A stretch of 5,867 nt of DNA from Oscillospiraceae bacterium (GCA_017420125.1 JAFOJR010000015.1:1-5867); one strand, 5' to 3'; shown: positions 1 through 5,280, numbered from the stretch's first letter. A program made the numbers and translations. Notes: generated by a model from the letters alone, not told the origin.

Positions 1-526
1 CATCCACCCAGTAAGTAGTGGCCAAGAGTCCACGGGAAGGCTGATTGGGATCAGAGTGTACCAAGTGGCCGAAAATCAGATATTTTCGCTCCGCCAGAGA
101 CACCAGCTCCGGGCATTCTGTTTTCCCTTCCATCAGCCAGCGGGAAGAAAAAGAAGGGACGGAGTTGGTGATCTTGGTGTCAAACATATGTTCTCGTTCG
201 CCGGAGATCTGCAGGAACCGTTCGTTGCTCCAAATGACTTCTTCCGTTTCCGGATTAAAAATGACCATGGGAAGAGGTGCGTTTAAAACAGTGTCTTTGG
301 TGGCAGTGTCCACATCATAGGTGATGTCTTCGATATATTGAAGGATCTGCCGCTGACGGTGGATATCCGTAATCCGAAAATGCAGGTATAAACCCAAGAC
401 AACGGCTCCTTCCACGGCCGCAACGATATAGTTAAAAAATAAAGAAACGATGGCGAACGCCAGCAGGAAAAAGAAATAGAGCCGGATGCGTGGTTCAAGC
501 AGGCGGGAAATCTTTTTTTTGTTCAT
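1..526 (-). CDS. gdpP: GdpP-type cyclic-di-AMP phosphodiesterase, N-terminal part (cut by window edge)
   Basis: GdpP (formerly YybT) is a membrane protein that hydrolyses the second messenger c-di-AMP through a C-terminal DHH/DHHA1 domain. Only the first 175 codons lie in the window. Residues 1-15 are basic (MNKKKISRLL...), residues about 16-32 and 34-49 form two closely spaced membrane helices, and a linker with a basic, helical look (about 50-80) leads into a PAS-like domain (about 81-155) with the typical 'APLPMVIFNPETEEVIWSN' type opening at 83-101. This order (two TM, then PAS) is the usual GdpP N-terminus; the degenerate GGDEF and catalytic DHH parts would lie beyond position 1 and cannot be seen. 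The start at 526 is chosen because GGGAGG lies 7 nt upstream (534-539) and a good promoter precedes it. It is transcribed divergently from the lipoprotein gene. The alternative, another PAS-containing membrane sensor, is less likely. Confidence 0.85.
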   Translation of the reverse strand, partial: MNKKKISRLLEPRIRLYFFFLLAFAIVSLFFNYIVAAVEGAVVLGLYLHFRITDIHRQRQILQYIEDITYDVDTATKDTVLNAPLPMVIFNPETEEVIWSNERFLQISGEREHMFDTKITNSVPSFSSRWLMEGKTECPELVSLAERKYLIFGHLVHSDPNQPSRGLLATTYWVD

Positions 527-558
527 ACCGGCGCCTCCCATGTGAAAGTTCAATGATG

Positions 559-589
559 GCAGCCCGGATAAAGAATAGAGCGGGGCTGC
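559..589 (-). other. Hairpin in the gdpP mRNA leader
   Basis: GCAGCCC (559-565) and GGGCTGC (583-589) form a perfect 7-bp inverted repeat with a 17-nt loop. It lies inside the predicted gdpP leader, about 20 nt upstream of the ribosome site. No T-run follows it in the direction of transcription, so it is not a terminator. A role in mRNA stability or regulation is inference only. Confidence 0.4.
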
Positions 590-630
590 GCGACTCTGAA
601 GGAAAACAGAACACAGAGTAAAGATACTAC

Positions 631-659
631 ATTATATCAAAAAAGGAACAAAAAGGCAA
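631..659 (-). promoter_or_regulatory. sigma-A promoter of gdpP
   Basis: On the minus strand, a -35 box TTGCCT (654-659) and a perfect -10 box TATAAT (631-636) are separated by 17 nt (637-653). The spacer is T-rich. Transcription would start near 625 and give a leader of roughly 95-100 nt before the gdpP start at 526. Confidence 0.8.
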
Positions 660-718
660 GAAAGACAGAGAAGGTTGTATGCACAACAACGCAGTGCCTC
701 CGGTGCTTCACGCCGTCC

Positions 719-747
719 TTGCGGAGCAGAGAGGAATTTGTTATAAT
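719..747 (+). promoter_or_regulatory. sigma-A promoter of the lipoprotein gene
   Basis: A -35 box TTGCGG (719-724), a 17-nt spacer and a perfect -10 box TATAAT (742-747) point toward the lipoprotein gene. Transcription would begin near 754, giving a leader of only about 33 nt. This promoter also settles the gene start: an upstream in-frame ATG at 679 would lie before the promoter and outside the mRNA. A short CAGT tandem (752-763) sits at the predicted transcription start. Confidence 0.8.
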
Positions 748-786
748 AAAAACAGTCAGTCAGTGAGGAGGAAACAGGAGGGAAAT

Positions 787-1188
787 ATGAAAAAACAAAC
801 GATTTTGCGGTGCTTTTTGGGATTTGTGGTCAGCATCTGCCTGGTGATTTCCGGATGCACTTTGGGGTATACCTTATCCCAAGGAACATATGCTGCGAAA
901 AAAACAGAAAATACGCTGACCCAACCTACTGTTACATTCGATTTAACAGAGCAGACATTTACTTTTTTCTATGATCCGCTGTCCTCCGATATCCCTTCCG
1001 GGACGATTGAAGTCCACGGAAACAGAGTGACAGCTAAAACAGAAGACGGGGACCGAACCTATCGGTTTGAAATTATAGACAGCGAAACCATCCGTTTTGT
1101 GCAGAACGGGTCCTCCCCTGTTGTGACGGTAGAAGGGAAATATCCGGTATCCGATGGAATGGAATTTCATCTGGAGACAAATTTTTAA
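787..1188 (+). CDS. Small putative lipoprotein of unknown function
   Basis: A 133-residue exported protein that I do not recognise. Residues 1-24 form a lipoprotein signal: basic MKK start, hydrophobic core (about 6-21) and a lipobox ending in ISGC with the lipidated cysteine at 24. This predicts cleavage by signal peptidase II and anchoring to the outer face of the cytoplasmic membrane. The remaining roughly 110 residues are polar, rich in T, E and aromatic residues, and alternate in a way that suggests beta strands (for example TVTFDLTEQTFTFFYD at about 48-63 and YRFEIID further on), so a small beta-sandwich or beta-barrel lipid-anchored domain is plausible. The start at 787 is supported by AGGAGG-like sequence (766-771 and 776-781) and by the promoter at 719-747. 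It appears to be transcribed alone, with no obvious strong terminator directly after its stop. Confidence 0.8.
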   Translation: MKKQTILRCFLGFVVSICLVISGCTLGYTLSQGTYAAKKTENTLTQPTVTFDLTEQTFTFFYDPLSSDIPSGTIEVHGNRVTAKTEDGDRTYRFEIIDSETIRFVQNGSSPVVTVEGKYPVSDGMEFHLETNF

Positions 1189-1338
1189 GCAAAAAGCAGT
1201 GTATCGGTTCGATTAATTTGTAAACGGACCAGAACGCCAGTGGCATGCTCTGCAGCGGGATTTCGTTTTCTGCCCAAAGTTTTGAAAAGCAGGCTGTAAA
1301 AACCGGAGGGAAATCGGGCAACTTTCATACGGAAGAGG

Positions 1339-1367
1339 TTGCGTTTTTGGGCAGCAGAGGATATACT
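1339..1367 (+). promoter_or_regulatory. Probable sigma-A promoter of rpoN and the HAD gene
   Basis: A -35 box TTGCGT (1339-1344) and a -10 box TATACT (1362-1367) are separated by 17 nt. The predicted start near 1374 leaves a leader of about 117 nt. The -35 box overlaps the right arm of the GCAAC/GTTGC hairpin, and the spacer contains the right half of the inverted repeat described at 1270-1354. Confidence 0.65.
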
Positions 1368-1433
1368 AAGACCAGTAATTGTTTTCAGCAGCCAGAAGAA
1401 TCGTGGCCGCACCAACGATGAGGAATGCAAATG

Positions 1434-1459
1434 ACGGTTCTCTCTATCCAAAGAGCCGT
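1434..1459 (+). other. Hairpin in the rpoN leader
   Basis: ACGGTTCT (1434-1441) pairs with AGAGCCGT (1452-1459) over 8 bp with a single U-G wobble and a 10-nt loop. It ends 16 nt before the ribosome site AAAGGA (1476-1481). It has no T-run. A role in translation or stability is possible but not shown. Confidence 0.4.
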
Positions 1460-1490
1460 GCAAAACAGGGCGGAGAAAGGATGAAGTCCA

Positions 1491-2642
1491 ATGGAACAAA
1501 ATCAAATACAAGACCAAATGGATCCTCTGTCCGCCCGGGAGGCGCAATATCGATGGATGCTGCAGATGGGCGCACAGGAGTTGCGGGCATATTTAGAAAA
1601 TATGCTTCACGAAAATCCAATGCTGGAATTGGAAGAATCCGGCCAGCAGCAGGAAGAAGATGAAACCAAGCGGAAACTGGAATGGCTGGAAACGGCAGAT
1701 GCCCAAAATAAACCGTATTATGAATGGGACGCAGGGGAGTCCGGCGATCCGATGTCGAATTATGGCGCTGTGCGCGAAGAAGAAAATCTGGCGTTTTATT
1801 TGGAGGCCCAGCTTCGTATGCTGGACTTGCCGGATCAGGTAAAGCGTATGGCCAGATATCTCATTGGGAATCTGGATGACAATGGATATCTGCAGGAATC
1901 TCCAGCAGAACTGGCCCAGGATTTGAATGTCTCTCAGAAAACAGTGGAGAAAGCGTTACATGTGGTGCGGTCTTTGGAACCGGCAGGTGTGGGTGCTTCC
2001 GACCTGCAGGACTGTTTGCGGCTTCAACTGGTGCGGCGGGGCGAAAAAGAAAGTTCGCTGGCGGTGCAGATTGTAATCAACTATCTGGCTGCTGTGGCAG
2101 AGCGGAATATGCCGTTTCTCATACGCCACTTTAATGCGGGGGAAGAAGAAGTGGAAGAAGCCTGTCAGAAGATTCGTTCGCTGAATCCCCGACCCGGCGC
2201 AGAATTTTCCAAGCGACAAAATTTAGCGTATTTGGATCCGGATGTATTTGTGGTGAAGTTTCCCGGTCATTTTGAGATTTTAACCAATGAATATTTTTTC
2301 CCTGTGTTGCGTATCAGCGAGGAATATCGAAATTTGCTGCGGCAGACGGATGACAAAGAAGCAAGGGACTATCTGGCAGCCAGAATGCGCCAGGCTCAGT
2401 GGGTGATTTTGGGTATGGAACGGCGCAGAGCGGCGTTGCTTGCCTGCACCCAAGCGATTTTGACGGTACAAACCCAATTTTTCCAAAAAGGGCCGGGAAA
2501 TTTAGTTCCCTTTGCCCTCCAGGAAGCGGCGGCCCGTCTCTCCATATCAAAAGAAGAAATGGAGCAAACGGTTCGGGATAAATATTTACAATGCAGCAGC
2601 GGCGTATATCCATTCAGTTACTTTTTCCCACGAGTGAAATAG
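1491..2642 (+). CDS. rpoN: RNA polymerase sigma-54 factor (RpoN) lacking the C-terminal RpoN-box domain
   Basis: Sigma-54 directs RNA polymerase to -24/-12 promoters and needs an AAA+ enhancer-binding activator. Visible parts in order: a shortened activator-interacting region I (about 9-50, with LQMGAQEL and ENPMLELEE); an acidic, glutamine-rich linker (51-97); the core-binding domain (about 98-240, with LIGNLDDNGYL, SLEPAGVGASDLQDCL and IRSLNPRPGAEF); and the DNA-binding region up to a helix-turn-helix (about 338-380) ending KYLQ...GVYPFSYFFP. It then stops at residue 383. Family members are usually about 430-480 residues and continue some 70 residues to the ARRTVAKYRE motif that reads the -24 element; this is absent. 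Start at 1491: AAAGGA lies 9 nt upstream. The HAD gene follows after 11 nt, so the two are probably one operon. It could be a decaying gene or an altered regulator; membership of the family is clear. Confidence 0.9.
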   Translation: MEQNQIQDQMDPLSAREAQYRWMLQMGAQELRAYLENMLHENPMLELEESGQQQEEDETKRKLEWLETADAQNKPYYEWDAGESGDPMSNYGAVREEENLAFYLEAQLRMLDLPDQVKRMARYLIGNLDDNGYLQESPAELAQDLNVSQKTVEKALHVVRSLEPAGVGASDLQDCLRLQLVRRGEKESSLAVQIVINYLAAVAERNMPFLIRHFNAGEEEVEEACQKIRSLNPRPGAEFSKRQNLAYLDPDVFVVKFPGHFEILTNEYFFPVLRISEEYRNLLRQTDDKEARDYLAARMRQAQWVILGMERRRAALLACTQAILTVQTQFFQKGPGNLVPFALQEAAARLSISKEEMEQTVRDKYLQCSSGVYPFSYFFPRVK

Positions 2643-2653
2643 GAGAATGTGGA

Positions 2654-3322
2654 ATGCGCTATCAAACCGTGTTATTTGATTTGGATTATACGCTGGGAGA
2701 TGCATCCAGCGGAATTTTGACCTGTTTCCGCCACGTGCTTTCCGAGATGAACTACCCATTGGTATCGGACGACGTCCTTCGGCACACCATTGGGAATACG
2801 CTGGAAGACAGTTTCACTATTGTAACGGGAGAGTCTGCGCCGGAACGGCGGGAACTGTTCTGCACTTTATATATGCAAAAGGCCGATACGGTCATGACCC
2901 ATGCGCTGCACCTGTATCCGCAGACACTGCCACTGTTGGAAGCACTTCAGGCAGCAGGCTGCCGAATGGCAGTGGTCAGCACCCGGCCAGTGCGGCGGTT
3001 GGAACAAATGCTGCAGACTGCCGGAATTCGTTCATTTTTCCATGTTTTGATAGGAGTGGACAGTGTAACAAATCCCAAACCAGATCCGTCGGCACTTTTG
3101 CTGGCGATGGAACACTGCGGTGCCGCGCGGAAAGGAACGCTTTATTTGGGAGATACGGTGATCGATGCAGAGGCAGCCAAAAACGCAGGGATAGATTTTG
3201 TCGCAGTGACCACCGGCATGACGCCGAAAGAAATGTTTGATGATTTTCCGACCCGGCTGGTGGCAGAGCATCTGGGACAGGTGAAGGAATGGATGTGTGA
3301 CGAAGCCTGCCTGAGGAAGTAA
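2654..3322 (+). CDS. HAD-superfamily phosphatase (phosphoglycolate phosphatase/PpaX-like)
   Basis: A 222-residue cytoplasmic hydrolase of the haloacid dehalogenase superfamily, subfamily I. All four catalytic motifs are present: motif I DLDYT (D9 nucleophile, D11 acid/base), motif II VVST (S109), motif III NPKPD (K142), and motif IV LGDTVID (D167, D171, magnesium binding). The stretch about 15-80 between motif I and the core is helical and fits a C1 cap, which sets substrate choice. Length and motifs fit the Gph/PpaX group that acts on phosphoglycolate, pyrophosphate or small sugar phosphates; the true substrate cannot be read from sequence. The start at 2654 is preferred because AGGAG (2641-2645) overlaps the rpoN stop and lies 8 nt upstream; an in-frame ATG at 2591 would overlap rpoN by 52 bases and has no better site. 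It is probably co-transcribed and translationally coupled with rpoN, and a terminator follows. Confidence 0.85.
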   Translation: MRYQTVLFDLDYTLGDASSGILTCFRHVLSEMNYPLVSDDVLRHTIGNTLEDSFTIVTGESAPERRELFCTLYMQKADTVMTHALHLYPQTLPLLEALQAAGCRMAVVSTRPVRRLEQMLQTAGIRSFFHVLIGVDSVTNPKPDPSALLLAMEHCGAARKGTLYLGDTVIDAEAAKNAGIDFVAVTTGMTPKEMFDDFPTRLVAEHLGQVKEWMCDEACLRK

Positions 3323-3347
3323 ACTTAAAATAAAAAAGATAATTTTT

Positions 3348-3386
3348 AAAAGACAAAAACGGCATATGCTGTTTTTGTCTTTTTTT
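3348..3386 (+). terminator. Rho-independent terminator after the HAD gene
   Basis: AGACAAAAAC (3351-3360) and GTTTTTGTCT (3371-3380) are a perfect 10-bp inverted repeat; the inner GCATATGC extends the stem after one G-U pair. A run of seven T (3380-3386) follows directly, and AAA (3348-3350) can also pair with the T-run. It lies 26 nt after the stop and closes the rpoN-HAD unit. Confidence 0.9.
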
Positions 3387-3454
3387 GTCCTTTCGATTTG
3401 AATAAAAAAAGAAGAAAATATCATTACTCTTTATATAAAAATTCAATAAAATTA

Positions 3455-3483
3455 TTGACAAGAGGAGCGGGACATGGTATACT
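3455..3483 (+). promoter_or_regulatory. Near-consensus sigma-A promoter of the CoA-transferase gene
   Basis: A perfect -35 box TTGACA (3455-3460), a 17-nt spacer and a -10 box TATACT (3478-3483) give the strongest promoter in the window. The upstream 65 bases are AT-rich. Transcription would start near 3490. High expression fits a main fermentation enzyme. Confidence 0.9.
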
Positions 3484-3508
3484 TCACGTACGCTAATAAT
3501 TAGTATAC
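3477..3508. promoter_or_regulatory. Possible operator: inverted repeat over the -10 box and start site
   Basis: GTATACT (3477-3483) and AGTATAC (3502-3508) are perfect inverted halves separated by 18 bases. The left half is the -10 box itself and the right half lies about 15 bases inside the transcript, so a stem in RNA is not possible but a dimeric repressor could block the promoter. The arms do not match the Rex or CodY consensus as I know them. No regulator gene is adjacent. Confidence 0.35.
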
Positions 3509-3534
3509 AAAATATTCGCAAACCTAAAATGTGC

Positions 3535-3612
3535 GACGCGATTTATTTGTCTGAAAACAGACAGATTCCAAATGAAATCTCACTTTTGCAGTGCGCGTTC
3601 CCATGCAAAAGT
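3535..3612 (+). ncRNA. Candidate structured leader RNA (two hairpins plus possible pseudoknot)
   Basis: Hairpin A: ATTT (3541-3544) with AAAT (3575-3578), one bulged G (3574), then ATTTG (3545-3549) with CAAAT (3569-3573), capped by TCTG/CAGA (3550-3553/3558-3561) around AAAA. Hairpin B: ACTTTTGCA (3582-3590) with TGCAAAAGT (3604-3612), a perfect 9-bp stem with a 13-nt loop. GACGCG (3535-3540) upstream of A can pair with CGCGTT (3594-3599) in the loop of B, over 6 bp with one G-U. No T-run follows, so B is not a terminator. I do not recognise a known riboswitch class. The fold was worked out by eye, and function is inference. Confidence 0.4.
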
Positions 3613-3651
3613 AAAGTTAATAAAAAATATATTTAAAAGAGAGATTAGAGA

Positions 3652-3677
3652 GGCCGGGATGGGGACTCATCACGGTC
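3652..3677 (+). other. Hairpin just upstream of the CoA-transferase ribosome site
   Basis: GGCCG (3652-3656) pairs with CGGTC (3673-3677) including one G-U; a G/A mismatch (3657/3672) and GATG/CATC (3658-3661/3668-3671) continue the stem, with a six-base loop. It ends 3 nt before the ribosome site AAAGGAG (3681-3687), which stays free and lies 6 nt from the ATG. It may keep the site open or protect the mRNA. Confidence 0.45.
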
Positions 3678-3693
3678 GGGAAAGGAGAACCTT

Positions 3694-5040
3694 ATGCCAA
3701 ATTATCAGGAACTGTATCAGCAGAAGCTGACCTCTCCGGAAGAAGCCGTCAAAGTAGTCAAAAGTGGCGACTGGGTAGATTACACTTGGTGCACAAACCA
3801 TCCCATTGCCTTGGACCGTGCTTTAGCGGCCCGGAAAGATGAACTGTATGACGTGAAAGTGCGGGGCGGCGTGACCATGTGGATGCCGGAAATTGCCAAA
3901 GCGGAAGATGCAGGAGATCATTTCACCTGGCATTCCTGGCACTGCACTGGCGTTGACCGGAAAGTAATTGGCAAGGGAATGGGCTATTTCAGCCCCATGC
4001 GTTATTCTGAATTACCCCGTTTTTATCGTGAAAATTTAGATCCTGTTGACGTAGCCATGCTTCAGACCACTCCTATGGATGCACACGGCAACTTTAATTT
4101 CGGTTTGGCAACCTCCCATATTGCAGATGTTCTGGCCCGTGCCAAATGTATTATTGTAGAAGTCAATGAAAATATGCCTTGGGTTAACGGTCTCACCGGA
4201 ACGGAAATCAACATTCAGGATGTCACCATGGTAGTAGAAGGGGACCACCCTGAAGTGGCGCAGTTGGGTGCTGGCGCCCCGCCCACGGAAGTGGACCGGG
4301 CTGTAGCCGATCTGGTTGTGCCCCAAATTCCAAATGGCGCCTGCCTCCAGCTTGGCATCGGCGGTATGCCCAATACCATTGGCGCGATGATTGCGGAGTC
4401 TGATCTAAAAGATTTGTCTGTCCACACGGAAATGTATGTGGATGCCTTTGTAGATATTGCAATGGCGGGGAAAATCACCGGCCGCTGCAAGAACTTGGAT
4501 AAAGGACGTCAGGTCTTTGCATTTGCCGCAGGCACCAAAAAGATGTACGACTATGTACGGGAGAACCCGGACGTAATGGGCGCTCCTGTGGATTATACCA
4601 ACGATGTACACGTCATTTCTCAGATTGATAACTTTGTTTCCATTAACAATGCCATCGATGTGGACTTGTTTGGCCAGGTGAATGCCGAGTCTGCCGGTAT
4701 TAAGCATATTTCCGGTACCGGCGGTCAGTTGGACTTTGCCATGGGCGCATATCTGTCCAAAGGTGGTAAGAGCTTTATTTGTCTGTCTTCTACCGTCACC
4801 GGGAAAGACGGTGTTGTGAAGAGCCGTATTGTTCCCACATTGACGCCCGGTTCTATCGCCACAGATCCCCGTTCCTGTGTCCAGTATCTGGTAACGGAAT
4901 ATGGTATGATCAATCTCAAGGGTCTGTCCACATGGGAGCGTACTGAAGCACTGATCAGCATTGCCCATCCGGATTTCCGGGATCAGCTGATTCAGGAAGC
5001 GGAAAAAATGCATATTTGGCGCCGCAGCAATAAGAGATAA
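3694..5040 (+). CDS. but: Butyryl-CoA:acetate CoA-transferase (acetyl-CoA hydrolase/transferase family)
   Basis: This 448-residue cytoplasmic enzyme moves CoA from butyryl-CoA to acetate, giving butyrate and acetyl-CoA, the usual last step of butyrate formation in gut Clostridia. Supporting features: the N-terminal half with SGDWVDY (24-30) and PMDAHGNFNFG (127-137); a GIGGMPNTIG loop (221-230); the catalytic glutamate in VHTEMYVDAF, E246, which forms the glutamyl-CoA intermediate in this family; GTGGQLDF (341-348), a CoA-binding loop; and a C-terminus EKMHIWRRSN that I recall from But proteins. Length is normal and nothing is broken. The start at 3694 has AAAGGAG 6 nt upstream. It is a single-gene unit with a strong promoter and long leader. 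Close relatives act on 4-hydroxybutyrate, propionate or longer acyl chains, so the acyl substrate is less certain than the reaction type. Confidence 0.85.
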   Translation: MPNYQELYQQKLTSPEEAVKVVKSGDWVDYTWCTNHPIALDRALAARKDELYDVKVRGGVTMWMPEIAKAEDAGDHFTWHSWHCTGVDRKVIGKGMGYFSPMRYSELPRFYRENLDPVDVAMLQTTPMDAHGNFNFGLATSHIADVLARAKCIIVEVNENMPWVNGLTGTEINIQDVTMVVEGDHPEVAQLGAGAPPTEVDRAVADLVVPQIPNGACLQLGIGGMPNTIGAMIAESDLKDLSVHTEMYVDAFVDIAMAGKITGRCKNLDKGRQVFAFAAGTKKMYDYVRENPDVMGAPVDYTNDVHVISQIDNFVSINNAIDVDLFGQVNAESAGIKHISGTGGQLDFAMGAYLSKGGKSFICLSSTVTGKDGVVKSRIVPTLTPGSIATDPRSCVQYLVTEYGMINLKGLSTWERTEALISIAHPDFRDQLIQEAEKMHIWRRSNKR

Positions 5041-5191
5041 GGTGGGCTTTGCCTTTTCCATATGATGATAAAGCCGTGTTAGAATAAAACGCGGTATTTC
5101 GCGACAACGATAACTACTTAATATATGTATAAATAACAGAATACCCAGCAGTGATTTTTGTTTTTTCAAAAAATATTCTCTCATCCCTTTT

Positions 5192-5239
5192 ACGCACTGG
5201 CCAAAAGAATTTCTTTTGGCCAGTGCGTTGTTTTTTTTT
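5192..5239 (+). terminator. Very strong rho-independent terminator after the CoA-transferase
   Basis: A perfect 16-bp or longer inverted repeat (arms 5192-5209 and 5211-5228, ACGCACTGGCC.../...GGCCAGTGCGT) with a tiny AT loop is followed by TG and nine T (5231-5239). The opposite strand has no T-run after the stem, so it acts on plus-strand transcripts. It lies about 150 nt past the CoA-transferase stop; the interval 5041-5191 has no gene and only a weak CGCG/CGCG hairpin (5090-5103 region). Confidence 0.93.
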
Positions 5240-5256
5240 GTGCGACATGATATGAT
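5228..5256 (+). promoter_or_regulatory. Probable sigma-A promoter of mscS, overlapping the terminator
   Basis: A -35-like TTGTTT (5228-5233), a 17-nt spacer and a -10 box TATGAT (5251-5256) lie just before mscS. The -35 box falls on the last stem base and T-run of the upstream terminator. Transcription would begin near 5263, leaving a leader of only about 18 nt that is almost all ribosome site. Confidence 0.6.
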
Positions 5257-5280
5257 GATTCACAAAAGGAGGACCGGATC

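Larger units (their letters stand above)
1189..1490 (+). other. 302-bp gap between lipoprotein gene and rpoN
   Basis: No convincing gene lies here on either strand. It holds a weak hairpin GCAAC (1318-1322)/GTTGC (1338-1342) followed by GTTTTT (1343-1348), which may serve as a poor terminator for the lipoprotein gene. It also holds a 9-bp inverted repeat CTGCCCAAA (1270-1278)/TTTGGGCAG (1346-1354), the rpoN promoter (1339-1367), and a leader hairpin (1434-1459). The first 80 bases after the lipoprotein stop show nothing I can name. Confidence 0.5.
3387..3693 (+). other. AT-rich regulatory region and long leader before the CoA-transferase
   Basis: No gene is supported here. From 3387 to 3454 the DNA is strongly AT-rich, like an UP-element tract, and runs straight into the -35 box. 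The promoter, a possible operator, a foldable leader segment and an RBS-proximal hairpin follow and are listed separately. The predicted untranslated leader (about 3490-3693) is near 200 nt, far longer than the other leaders in this window. Confidence 0.7.

Noticed and set aside
513..520. Run of eight A in gdpP codons 3-5 as a phase-variation tract
   Set aside because: Lysine-rich starts are common in membrane proteins and a single A8 run in AT-leaning DNA is weak evidence for switching.
679..786. In-frame upstream extension of the lipoprotein gene from an ATG at 679
   Set aside because: It would start before the promoter at 719-747, lacks a ribosome site, and would bury the lipoprotein signal 36 residues inside the protein.
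1185..1547. 120-codon minus-strand open frame across the rpoN leader
   Set aside because: Its sequence shows no domain or membrane pattern, and it overlaps the rpoN start and promoter.
2591..2653. Upstream start for the HAD gene overlapping rpoN
   Set aside because: HAD proteins usually begin a few residues before motif I; the ATG at 2654 fits this and has AGGAG at a good distance.
2976..3521. Open frames on the minus strand across the HAD 3' end and the AT-rich gap
   Set aside because: They run through a terminator and promoter and give low-complexity F/I/K-rich or arbitrary sequence without any motif.
3582..3612. Hairpin B as an attenuator terminator
   Set aside because: The stem is followed by an A-rich stretch, not a T-run, so intrinsic termination is unlikely.
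3607..3645. GTTAA-like half site as a Rex operator before the CoA-transferase
   Set aside because: Only one half of the Rex palindrome is present in very AT-rich sequence, well downstream of the promoter.
4405..5184. 259-codon open frame on the minus strand under the CoA-transferase 3' half
   Set aside because: It is antisense to a well-supported gene, has no recognisable domain, no good ribosome site, and arises from the codon pattern of the plus-strand gene.
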